A stretch of DNA of 64,000 nt, from the NCBI RefSeq assembly GCF_000600005.1, contig NZ_CP007446.1, forward strand, positions 2,444,894 to 2,508,893, read 5' to 3'. The DNA comes from Snodgrassella alvi wkB2. Lineage in GTDB: Bacteria; Pseudomonadota; Gammaproteobacteria; Burkholderiales; Neisseriaceae. Below the pieces are notes generated by a model. That model was not told the DNA's origin. It made no database searches and saw only the letters and a list, made by a program, of their open reading frames with translations. The number at the start of each line of letters is the position of its first letter. Within the stretch, counting starts at the first letter, position 1. Shown in pieces: positions 9,124 to 17,926 of the stretch. The position numbers and the translations under genes are program-made.

Positions 9124-9945
9124 ATGAAAACGCGCCCTTTTTCCGTTCTGCTTTCCTTATATGCACAGGAACATCCCGACTGGCTCAGCGCCTGTCTGGA
9201 AAGCCTGTGTACGCAGAGCATACAGGCCGACGAAATCATCATGGTACTGGATGGTGCCGTAGGTACTGAACTGCATAGCGTACTGAACAGCTATCAGACC
9301 CGGCTGCCTCTGAAAATCGTCCCCCTGCCGCAGCATGTCGGTCTCGGACATGCCCTTAATGCCGGACTGGAACACTGCCGGCATGAATGGATCATGCGCA
9401 TGGATACTGACGACATCTGCGCACCCGGACGGTTTGAATACCAGTGGGCATATATCCTGGAAAACCCCGATACCGCCCTGTTCAGCGGGCAGATAGCTGA
9501 ATTCAGCACAACCCCGGAACTAAGCGGCACAGTCAGGCAGGTACCTCTTACAGACACTGCCATCCGCCATTATGCTCAGTGGCGCAACCCGATTAATCAC
9601 ATGGCTGCGGCCTACCGCAAAAGTGCGGTACAGGCAGTAAGCGGCTATCAGCATCACCAGTGGATGGAAGATTACAACCTGTGGCTGCGCCTGCTGGCGG
9701 CCGGCTATCAGGCAGCAAACCTGCCGGAAACCCTCGTGTATGCCCGTGCCGGTCACAACATGCATGCCCGCCGGCGCGGTCTGCGCTACCTTCGCAGCGA
9801 ATGGCAGCTGCTGCGTCTAAAACACCGCCTCAAAAGCCAGCCATTGCTGCCGGCACTAAGCTGTTTTGCCCTGCGCGGCAGCAGCCGTCTGCTGCCGACC
9901 AGCCTGCTGGGCAACCTCTACCAACATTTGCGCCTGAACAAATAA
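9124..9945 (+). CDS. Family 2 glycosyltransferase
   Basis: 273 residues. The GT-A fold is clear: FSVLLSLYAQEHPDWLSACL (6-25), DEIIMVLDG (36-44), GLGHALNAGLEHCRHEW (73-89) and the metal-binding DTDD at 94-97. WMEDYNLWLRLLAAGY, which carries the likely catalytic acidic residues (ED), lies near residue 180. The layout resembles the AmsE/WaaE-like group of exopolysaccharide transferases that add a sugar from a nucleotide donor to a lipid-linked acceptor. It lacks a membrane span and would act on the inner face of the cytoplasmic membrane. It ends nine bases before the next gene of the cluster. Donor sugar is unknown. Confidence 0.9.
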   Translation: MKTRPFSVLLSLYAQEHPDWLSACLESLCTQSIQADEIIMVLDGAVGTELHSVLNSYQTRLPLKIVPLPQHVGLGHALNAGLEHCRHEWIMRMDTDDICAPGRFEYQWAYILENPDTALFSGQIAEFSTTPELSGTVRQVPLTDTAIRHYAQWRNPINHMAAAYRKSAVQAVSGYQHHQWMEDYNLWLRLLAAGYQAANLPETLVYARAGHNMHARRRGLRYLRSEWQLLRLKHRLKSQPLLPALSCFALRGSSRLLPTSLLGNLYQHLRLNK

Positions 9946-9954
9946 AAAACAATT

Positions 9955-11193
9955 ATGCGAAGTTTACTGTCCTATAAAAGCCGTCTTTTCTTCGGAACCC
10001 TGCTGGTAATGCTACTGCCACTGGCCATCATGGAGCCTATTAAAGGCTTTGCTCAGGGACGTGCTGCTTTCATCACCAGCATAATTCTTGCCGGTATTGC
10101 CCATATTCTGACAACCAAATCTTTATCCGTATTCAGCAACTTTCCCGGCAGAAAATCCGCAGTGATTGCTCTGCCGCATGCTTTCTTCTGGTTTTTCGGC
10201 ATGTGGATGACGGCCAAATTCTTTAACCTGCCCTATACCGTATGGTTTTTATTCATGGCAGGCTGTCTGTCCCTGTTTCTGTGTATTTCTTATATCTATT
10301 ACCGCAACAAATTCATAACAACCTACGCATACCTACCCTACGGACGTGCCAGCAACGCCGACCAGCTTCCCAACGTCAACTGGATAAAATTAACCAGCCC
10401 CTGCCTGCCTGAGACCTCTGTCATTAATGGCATTGTTGCCGACCTGCACGAACCTGAGCTCGACAACCACTGGCAGAAATTTCTTGCCCGGCAAACCCTC
10501 AATGGCATGCCTGTCTACAATATTCGTCAGGTAGAAGAATTTCTTACCGGACGGGTTAAAATTCATCACCTATATGAAAATGATCTTGGTTCTTTGCTGC
10601 CTTCACCAACCTATGTATTGATTAAACGCGTATTCGACATCGTTCTTATCCTGCTATCCGCCCCTGTTACCCTGCCGGTAATGCTTATTACTGCCATTGC
10701 CATCAAACTTGAAAGCCCGGGTAACATCCTGTTCCGGCAAAACCGTGTAGGACGCAGCGGCAAAGAATTCTGTATTTATAAATTTCGCAGCATGTGCAGC
10801 GATTCAGAGAAAAACGGTGCCCGCATGGCGCAACTTGGGGATGCCCGCGTCACCCGTATCGGACACATCATCCGCAAAACCCGCATCGACGAGCTGCCGC
10901 AGTTCTGGAACATCCTGAAAGGTGACATGAGCCTGATTGGTCCCCGCCCTGAGCAAAAAGTATTTGTCGACCAGTTTATTCAGGAAATTCCCTTTTATGA
11001 CTACCGCCATATTGTCAAACCCGGTATTTCCGGCTGGGCGCAAGTTACTCAGGGCTACGCTGCCGACACCGAACAAACCCAGATAAAAATCGAACATGAT
11101 TTTTACTACATCAAACATTTTTCCTTCTCACTCGACATACTCATATTCTTCAAAACCCTCAAAACCATGCTCACCGGCTTCGGCGCACGCTAA
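9955..11193 (+). CDS. Undecaprenyl-phosphate sugar-1-phosphate transferase (initiating transferase)
   Basis: 412 residues. Residues 10-115 hold about four membrane segments, followed by a soluble linker. From about 222 comes the bacterial sugar transferase domain: membrane helix 226-250, LESPGNILFRQNRVGRSGKE (252-271), YKFRSM (275-280), TRIDELPQFWNIL (309-321) and GPRPE (329-333). These are the hallmark residues of the polyprenyl-phosphate hexose-1-phosphate transferases (WcaJ/PglC/RfbP group), which start repeat-unit assembly on undecaprenyl phosphate. The sensing part before the catalytic domain is shorter than in WcaJ or WbaP. It is the last gene of the cluster, with a hairpin terminator about 20 bases downstream. 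Confidence 0.92.
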   Translation: MRSLLSYKSRLFFGTLLVMLLPLAIMEPIKGFAQGRAAFITSIILAGIAHILTTKSLSVFSNFPGRKSAVIALPHAFFWFFGMWMTAKFFNLPYTVWFLFMAGCLSLFLCISYIYYRNKFITTYAYLPYGRASNADQLPNVNWIKLTSPCLPETSVINGIVADLHEPELDNHWQKFLARQTLNGMPVYNIRQVEEFLTGRVKIHHLYENDLGSLLPSPTYVLIKRVFDIVLILLSAPVTLPVMLITAIAIKLESPGNILFRQNRVGRSGKEFCIYKFRSMCSDSEKNGARMAQLGDARVTRIGHIIRKTRIDELPQFWNILKGDMSLIGPRPEQKVFVDQFIQEIPFYDYRHIVKPGISGWAQVTQGYAADTEQTQIKIEHDFYYIKHFSFSLDILIFFKTLKTMLTGFGAR

Positions 11194-11212
11194 CCCAGCC
11201 ATCCCCATACAA

Positions 11213-11244
11213 AACGCTACCAGTAAAATCTTACCGGTAGCGTT
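11213..11244 (+). terminator. Hairpin terminator of the polysaccharide operon
   Basis: AACGCTACC pairs with GGTAGCGTT and GTAA with TTAC across an AATC loop, giving a stem of about 13 pairs with one mismatch. It starts 20 bases after the sugar transferase stop. The following T-run is short, so strength is uncertain. Confidence 0.6.
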
Positions 11245-11571
11245 GCAATACACTTACAAAAACCACATAGCACAACTGCCGATAAACAGAAATCTTTACA
11301 CCAGACCAAAAGCAATAAAACACATAACAGATATCAAAATAGTGAAAAATGATTGCTGCATTTATCTCCCCATCCCACGGCTGCACCAGTAACGCTGATT
11401 ATCTGGCTCTAGAAAAAACTCAAATACCAAAATTTATCAGACACGGATAAAAATGATTAAACGTATTGTAAATATAAATACCTTATCGAATAAATGCAGA
11501 TGACTAATGTTCTGAAAAAAGATAAGCTACAATGAACTATCACAAACCGATGCAATGCTCAGGGAGCCGGC
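11245..11571. other. Intergenic region without a gene
   Basis: Only short accidental frames are present between the operon terminator and the AEC transporter. It becomes A+T-rich towards the transporter. AGGGAGCC just before 11572 gives that gene a good ribosome site. Confidence 0.5.
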
Positions 11572-12438
11572 ATGACCCTGTTTCTACCCTTGATTTACCT
11601 GCTCTGTGGTCTGATCGCCGGCAAATTAACCCGGGATACAAAACCTGTTTTGTCTCTGCTACTGACAAAATTTATTATCCCTGTCGTAATTATCTATAAT
11701 ATAGCGACCAATTTCAGCAATATGGGCGCGGTATTAATTACCACTATTGTTGTTATGAGCATAATGCTGCTTGCCGGTAAATTTCTCCGGATCAATCCGG
11801 TAAGCACCCTGTGTTTCAGCTATCTGAATATTGGCTGGCTCGGTCTTCCCATAGCAGCCTCACTCTTTGGTAATCAGGCTGCCGCAATATTTATATCTGC
11901 CTATATCGGCAGTTCTATTGTCGGTAACTCACTTGGGGCATGGCTGCTTACCGGCATCCGGTTCAATATCAGAAAACTGATTCAAATGCCTCCCGTCATT
12001 GCCCTTATTATTGGCTGCTTATTGTTACCACTGGGTAAACAAATCCGCGAGCTGGATATAATTTATTCCCTCGCTAAATTTCTGATGAGCTTTCTTGGCA
12101 TGGCTATTCTTGGTATGTGGCTGGCTAAAAGCAGAATTACACTGACCGACATCAGAAACACCATTCAGACCTTCCTGAAAAAAGCTGCGGCTTATTTCTG
12201 CATCCTCTCCGCCCTGCTTGGCCTTGCCTGTCTGTGCCAACAGAACCTTATTCTGGAAAATAGTGCCGCACTTTACTTATTTTGCCTGCTTCCTCCGGCA
12301 GCCAATATCATTGTTCTTGAAACCCACTATCTGGGTACCGGTTACTCCGTTAAACCTATTTCCTGTGGTACTTGTATCAGCATTATAGCTATTGGTATCT
12401 ATGCTATAGGTATTATGGCAATAAAATTAACTAACTAG
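11572..12438 (+). CDS. AEC (auxin efflux carrier) family transporter
   Basis: 288 residues, nearly all hydrophobic, with about ten transmembrane segments in two halves of five. The pattern fits the AEC/BART family: LPLIYLLCGLIAGKL at the start, TKFIIPVVIIYNIATNF, NIGWLGLPIAASLFGNQAA and, in the second half, LLPPAANIIVLETHYLG. Bacterial members such as MleP and MdcF export or import small carboxylates. Substrate is unknown. A strong ribosome site (AGGGAGCCGGC then ATG) fixes the start. The gene converges on the large NTPase gene: their ends are only 26 bases apart. It marks the border between ordinary sequence and the A+T-rich accessory block. Confidence 0.8.
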   Translation: MTLFLPLIYLLCGLIAGKLTRDTKPVLSLLLTKFIIPVVIIYNIATNFSNMGAVLITTIVVMSIMLLAGKFLRINPVSTLCFSYLNIGWLGLPIAASLFGNQAAAIFISAYIGSSIVGNSLGAWLLTGIRFNIRKLIQMPPVIALIIGCLLLPLGKQIRELDIIYSLAKFLMSFLGMAILGMWLAKSRITLTDIRNTIQTFLKKAAAYFCILSALLGLACLCQQNLILENSAALYLFCLLPPAANIIVLETHYLGTGYSVKPISCGTCISIIAIGIYAIGIMAIKLTN

Positions 12439-12464
12439 TTTGAAATTGTTCAACCAACATACTT

Positions 12465-15400
12465 TCAGCCATTTCTTTTAGTAATTCGATAATATTTCTC
12501 TTGTTTATTATCTACACAGAAATCCTGTATTAAACCTTGTTCTTTTAGTGCTAACAACAGACGACTATAATCTTCACAACATTTAATTTTTGGCGTACCA
12601 CGATTCCATATTTTATTAAATTCGTCTAATTGCATACTCTTTAATGCCTGCCTTCGCTCTGATACATGCATATATTTATAGGGTAAAGCCTGAATAAATA
12701 AATCAATTTTTTTATTCTCTCCTAGCTTTTCAGAAATAAACAATTTATTCAAAAGATTATCTGCAATATCTGTTTTTTGTTTTATTACAATCAATTCACA
12801 ATTTTTAATTGACTGTTCTACGATAAGACTCTGAATATCTTCATCATGTTTATCATAGTCTTTGATTAAATTCACTAAATCATCTTTATTAAAGTTATAC
12901 TCCAGTACATATGCCATTATCTTAGATGAAAAAGAATATTTAATAACCGAAACTGGTTCGTTAGTATAGTTCAACAAGTTAATTGCATCATCATCACTAA
13001 GTTTTAATCCAAGAAGCTGCAGTGCTTCCCCAAAATTAAACAATTCGGTTTCTTCCGATATTAAATTAAGATAGTCTGCAATATGTGTCTGTAGATATTT
13101 TAAAGCAATTTCTCCATCGCAATGAGCTCTTATAAATTTCAATGCCTGCGGGCTTCTCTCAATTGAAACAAAATCAATATTATTATTTACCTGTTTGACA
13201 ATAAGATTCTGAATATCAGCTTCATAACTCTGATAATTATTAATCAGCCCAGTTAAATCATTAGTATCAAAATTATACTCCAGAACATATACCATTACTG
13301 CCAGTGAAAAATTTTGCTCACAAATAGATACCGAGTTATCAGTACATTTCAGTAACCTGATAGCACTATCGTCATCAACTGGTTTATTAATCAGGCTTAA
13401 TGCTTCTTCATAATCAAATAATTCATTATCTTCTTCTATTAAATCAAGATAATCTGTGAGATTTTTTTGGATAAAATATAAAATCGCTTCATTATCATAA
13501 TTCAATTTAATAAAATCCAGAGTAGATCTACTTACTTTTTTATATTTATCAAAGTTTAAACAAATTATTTTATTATCGACTAAAATTTTAAACTTATTTA
13601 TAGCTATATTTTCAATATCAAATCTCCCATAATCAACACCTAAAGTCGATAATATTTCTTTGTATTTATAATTAGTTATTTTTTGATTGATTATTATTAC
13701 ATCCAAGAATTCTCTTTTTACATCCTCGTCTTCATCATTAGAAACTCCTTTAAAATCTAAGTGTTTTTCATTATTGTTAATGAATTCAATCAGATATTCA
13801 TCTACAGATTCATCCGTTTCTTTGATATGCTGGAAATAACAAAGAATATTTTCTTCGTTATAAGCAAGTTTACCCGGACACAGTAAATTTTGCCATAACT
13901 CAGTATTCTCAACCTTATCTAAGCTGGTAATGGGGGTTTGTAAATATTTTATATACTCCAGCTTATGCTCCTGAGAAATATCGTCATGATTTAACAAATA
14001 CAGCACCTCAGTTTCGTTATCAGATATTTTCTGTTTACAATTGGCCAAGATCAGATGCAGGTAAACATCTATATTTTGGGCAATATAAGCTGCCAATGGA
14101 GAATCAGGTTTATTTTGAACACAGGTATAATTTCTATGAATAATATCCTGCTCATCTACAATAGAATATTGTGTAGATAACATTAATTTAATATTAGCAA
14201 AATTCAGCTTGTATAATGAGTTATTATAAACTTCATTGAACAAATCTTTATTTGCAGTTTCATAATTGATTTGTGCAAATTTAATTTTAAGAAATAAAAA
14301 TTGTTTTACTAATTGTTCTACATCAGGAGCTGCTATATTTAAATAATCAGTGCTATTGGCAATATAATTACTGAGACAATTATCATATTCATTAATTTTT
14401 TTAATAACATCCTGAGGTAAGCAATATAAAATCTTTAAAGACAAATCATAGAGTATATAACTAGGAACTAATTGACTAAATAATGCAATCTTAAAAAAAT
14501 TTGGTGAATATTCACTTAATAAATTTACAAATTTTTGTAAATTTTCTTCGCTTGATACAGGCCAGAATACATTAATAAATTTTATATTTTCTACCACCGA
14601 GAATTGACATAAGATAGCTTTTAATTTTTCTGCATAGTTTTCTGATTCAGTTAATAGATAATTAACTAAATCAACATTCAATATCTCTGGCTTTGAAAAA
14701 TAATCTATCTGATGCTGAAGTTTCCCAATAACCAATTCAGGATTATTCAGTTTATATTCATACTCTTTCTTGATTTCATCCATAATACTACGCAAATAAG
14801 TTTTATCAGCTATAGTTAAACTATTAGGATAAAAATAAGTCATATAATCAGCATAAGTTTCATCAATATAGCCATTGCGAATTAAATATTTTATTAAAGA
14901 AAAGTATGGACTATTTTTTATTTCTAAAGCTTTTTCATTCTTTTCTATATTATTAGAATTACTCGGATATTCATCAAAAATTCGGTCAATATTTGTCTTA
15001 TTAAGGATATATTTTAATTTTTTACTTGGTAGCTGCAAGATTTCTTTCTGAATATTTTCTTTTTCTTTGTTTATTAATTCTATGTTTTTTTTATATTCTG
15101 ATTGACAACAATCAAGTTCAGATTGTTCCTGATTATCTAATTTTTTAATTGCCTTATCGACTTCTACTGATGATCTATAATATCTATATCTGTTTCTAAC
15201 TTCATCTTGTTCCACTTTATATTTTGCTTTTATTTCATCTATAGATTTAGAATGATTATCCTCAATTTTTTTAATCTCTAAATCACAATCATCTATATTT
15301 GCTGATAATTTATCCTTTTCATTCTTAATATAAATTGGTTTATTATTAAATATATAAAATACAAACCCCTGATTCATCTGCAATAATGTAAAATCTAAAG

Positions 15401-16709
15401 GAAATAAATTTTTATAGACAATTATCGCAAACATTTTATTAGCATTGAGTTCAAGTTTATTATTATTTATATTTGAATAATACAAATGAAATTCATTACA
15501 GATGTTTTTTAGCAATCTCATATCATCAATATATAACGATATCCCTTCTAAAAATCCCTTCTCTATTTTATTTCCATCTATATAGGTTTTTAAAATTGTT
15601 ATTAGTTGATCATAGGAATTTGAACTATCAACTACAGGAACCACAGGAATAATGAAATCAAAAAATTTTGTTCTGTCTTTGGTGCAAAATATATCATCAC
15701 GTAACAAATAGAAAAACCTTAATATTTTTGTTTCCTTTTTTTGATACTGTTTTAATTGATTATTCGTTAGCTTATTGATTTCCCGTAATCGTTCAAAAAT
15801 ACGCACATTATCAAACCGGTCAATATCCTCAAAGACAATTACATCTACATCAGCATTAGCAAAAAGATAAACAACCTCATTTAAATACTTATCAAAAAAA
15901 GAATCACTGGACTCTGTAACAATTTCTATTTCATTGCCCTGAAATTTTAGTTTTCTGAATATATTTTTATACTTCTGAATCTTAATAATATAGTAAAGAA
16001 ATATTGCAAACAGACCCATACTCCAGATAGCACTGCTCAGAAGAAATATCTTAGTAGTAAACCCAAGTAATAAATCTTTTAAGCCACTATACTCCAGGGA
16101 CAAAACAAATTCTTTCCATGTTGCAGAAAATATAATATCCAGCATAAAGAGCAAGAAAATAATACTGCTTACTGTAATTGCCAATAAATCTCTTTTACTA
16201 GTAATTCTTTTAACAGCAAAATTGCTTTGTGGTATTTGTTCTGACGAAATCTGATGAATCAGCTGATTTAGAATTTTAGCTTCGAGGATTGATAATTCAT
16301 TATTTTCATTTTTGGAATTTGCTTCTTTGTTCAAAACTGCAGATAAATGATTATTTTCTGTACGAAAATGAGCCAGTGATATATGCAGAAATTTTCTAAC
16401 TGGTTTTCTATTCGTATTTGTAGTTTGAAGATATTTTTCATATGATTCAATCAAACTACTTTTACCTGAACCATATGCACCTGAAATTGCAATATTTCTA
16501 ACATCATCATGTTGAAAAACATAATCAAAAGCTTTTTCACTTTCCTTTAAATCAACCTCGGTGTAGGGTGTTAATTTTTGATACTTATATTCTGCTTCTT
16601 CATTTTGTTCTGACGATGACTTTGACTCATTACTTTTATTTTTATTTTTAGCCTTCAACCACCATCCATATATCTTTTTACACCATGAGTTATGCTTAAC
16701 GTCAGACAT
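12465..16709 (-). CDS. Large membrane-anchored P-loop NTPase, YobI/KAP-like
   Basis: 1414 residues. After a charged Lys/Ser-rich N-terminus, Walker A GAYGSGKSS is at 77-85. Two strong membrane segments at about 173-195 and 213-243 interrupt the NTPase core, and Walker B VIVFEDIDRFD is at 290-300, followed by FYLLRDDIF and DFIIPVVPVVDSSNS. A P-loop domain split by two membrane helices is the KAP/YobI layout. The remaining 1000 residues are probably helical, with a coiled-coil-like charged stretch near 490-590. Two diverged copies of a roughly 125-residue unit begin near 1070 and 1195. Similar single-gene membrane NTPases (Tmn, STAND-like) defend against phage; that role is inference. Base composition is richer in A+T than the neighbours, which suggests transfer. 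Confidence 0.75.
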   Translation of the reverse strand: MSDVKHNSWCKKIYGWWLKAKNKNKSNESKSSSEQNEEAEYKYQKLTPYTEVDLKESEKAFDYVFQHDDVRNIAISGAYGSGKSSLIESYEKYLQTTNTNRKPVRKFLHISLAHFRTENNHLSAVLNKEANSKNENNELSILEAKILNQLIHQISSEQIPQSNFAVKRITSKRDLLAITVSSIIFLLFMLDIIFSATWKEFVLSLEYSGLKDLLLGFTTKIFLLSSAIWSMGLFAIFLYYIIKIQKYKNIFRKLKFQGNEIEIVTESSDSFFDKYLNEVVYLFANADVDVIVFEDIDRFDNVRIFERLREINKLTNNQLKQYQKKETKILRFFYLLRDDIFCTKDRTKFFDFIIPVVPVVDSSNSYDQLITILKTYIDGNKIEKGFLEGISLYIDDMRLLKNICNEFHLYYSNINNNKLELNANKMFAIIVYKNLFPLDFTLLQMNQGFVFYIFNNKPIYIKNEKDKLSANIDDCDLEIKKIEDNHSKSIDEIKAKYKVEQDEVRNRYRYYRSSVEVDKAIKKLDNQEQSELDCCQSEYKKNIELINKEKENIQKEILQLPSKKLKYILNKTNIDRIFDEYPSNSNNIEKNEKALEIKNSPYFSLIKYLIRNGYIDETYADYMTYFYPNSLTIADKTYLRSIMDEIKKEYEYKLNNPELVIGKLQHQIDYFSKPEILNVDLVNYLLTESENYAEKLKAILCQFSVVENIKFINVFWPVSSEENLQKFVNLLSEYSPNFFKIALFSQLVPSYILYDLSLKILYCLPQDVIKKINEYDNCLSNYIANSTDYLNIAAPDVEQLVKQFLFLKIKFAQINYETANKDLFNEVYNNSLYKLNFANIKLMLSTQYSIVDEQDIIHRNYTCVQNKPDSPLAAYIAQNIDVYLHLILANCKQKISDNETEVLYLLNHDDISQEHKLEYIKYLQTPITSLDKVENTELWQNLLCPGKLAYNEENILCYFQHIKETDESVDEYLIEFINNNEKHLDFKGVSNDEDEDVKREFLDVIIINQKITNYKYKEILSTLGVDYGRFDIENIAINKFKILVDNKIICLNFDKYKKVSRSTLDFIKLNYDNEAILYFIQKNLTDYLDLIEEDNELFDYEEALSLINKPVDDDSAIRLLKCTDNSVSICEQNFSLAVMVYVLEYNFDTNDLTGLINNYQSYEADIQNLIVKQVNNNIDFVSIERSPQALKFIRAHCDGEIALKYLQTHIADYLNLISEETELFNFGEALQLLGLKLSDDDAINLLNYTNEPVSVIKYSFSSKIMAYVLEYNFNKDDLVNLIKDYDKHDEDIQSLIVEQSIKNCELIVIKQKTDIADNLLNKLFISEKLGENKKIDLFIQALPYKYMHVSERRQALKSMQLDEFNKIWNRGTPKIKCCEDYSRLLLALKEQGLIQDFCVDNKQEKYYRITKRNG

Positions 16710-17109
16710 ATTGAATTATTTATACAGTTATACATTAATTTACATTTTAACAATTTAATACTGAAAATCAATATACTAAAAGATTATTTTTTTCATACAT
16801 TCCATTTTGACAAAGAATCAATTCCGATATATTTCCAGTTAAACTACGAAATTTTAAATTTAATATATATATCAGCTATCGATTCTAATTCGAAAATTAC
16901 TAAAAAGTAATTATGTCAAACTGCATAAATAGATTCACTTTCATAGACACAAGTTTCTTGCACGGAATACTTCAACAGTATTTCCGTTTATATTATCCCT
17001 AAGACAGCTGATGGTTATACCGGTTAATAATAACCGTATCTATTCTAATTCAATACTATAAACTGACTATCATCCACCCAGTATTCTCAATATTTTAATT
17101 ATCCGTATT
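16710..17109. other. A+T-rich intergenic region with two hairpins
   Basis: No gene is supported; a 72-codon plus-strand frame starting inside the NTPase start is compositional. Two inverted repeats are visible: ACGGAATACT / AGTATTTCCGT at 16962-16986, and ATACCGGTTA / TAACCG-TAT at about 17017-17038. Either may end transcription of the YdcF-like gene, which stops at 17110 on the minus strand. Confidence 0.45.
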
Positions 17110-17718
17110 CTAATTATCATTATTCAGGGGATGATCAAACAACCATGAATTAATCAGAGCTAATGGTTCTCTAATAAGAGAAATGTAGTTCCTGTAATTT
17201 CTGAAACTTAAAGGTGCAGATAAGCCGGATACATCTTTTACTCCTGATCTTTTAGCCAACATAATAGAACGCAATAAGTGAAAATCATTGGTAACTACCA
17301 CGGTTTTACCTAATGGTAATACTTTATTCGCATAAACAAACTGCTGAGCAGTACGTGTTGATTTATCTTCAAGATAAACCCTTGAGGCATCAATCCCGTT
17401 ATCAATTAAATAACCAGCCATAACGCTTGCTTCTGTTGCCGGCTCGCCTTCTCCTTGTCCTCCGCAAACAACTACTTTTGTATTAGGGTTATTTTTCAAA
17501 TAAACCAGAGCTTTATCTAAACGCCCTTTTAAAACAGGATGAGGTACTGCAGGATTACCCATTACCTGAGCACCTAAGATAACCATAGTATCAGCATTGT
17601 CTGCTGCTTTTTGCCGGGCGTAGAGATGAATAATGACATTACAGATAATAAAATAAGCTAAAACAATTATTACAAACCAATGAACCAATTTATAAATATT
17701 CATAATGCTTTTATTCAT
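17110..17718 (-). CDS. YdcF/SanA-family (DUF218) membrane protein
   Basis: 202 residues. A single membrane anchor covers about residues 12-32. The DUF218 domain follows: ADTMVILGAQV (about 42-52), GRLDKALVYLKNNPNTKVVV, GGQGEGEPATEASVMAGYL, and VVVTNDFHLLRSIMLAKR. Conserved Gly, Glu, Asn and His residues of the family are present. Members such as SanA, ElyC and YdcF sit in the inner membrane facing the periplasm; some influence envelope integrity, and the biochemical activity is poorly defined. GGATAGTTATG places the ribosome site just before the first Met. It lies between the big NTPase and the repeat protein array on the same strand, but nothing links it to either. Confidence 0.82.
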   Translation of the reverse strand: MNKSIMNIYKLVHWFVIIVLAYFIICNVIIHLYARQKAADNADTMVILGAQVMGNPAVPHPVLKGRLDKALVYLKNNPNTKVVVCGGQGEGEPATEASVMAGYLIDNGIDASRVYLEDKSTRTAQQFVYANKVLPLGKTVVVTNDFHLLRSIMLAKRSGVKDVSGLSAPLSFRNYRNYISLIREPLALINSWLFDHPLNNDN

Positions 17719-17926
17719 AACTATCCGTAAAATAATTGTTAATCAGTTCTATAAATTGAAAACAAATAACGCTATAACGTAAAATATGCCAGGAACTATA
17801 GCAACTAATCAGCATTTTATCCACAATAACAGCTACGATTTTATTACTCAAAATTTTGCAATGAATATCCAAACATAATTCCTGTCTTCTGCTATTAATT
17901 GATAACCGCTGATAAAACTGCCATGA

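Noticed and set aside
16692..16910. 72-codon plus-strand frame beside the NTPase start
   Set aside because: Composition-driven (Ile, Asn, Leu, Phe), no ribosome site.
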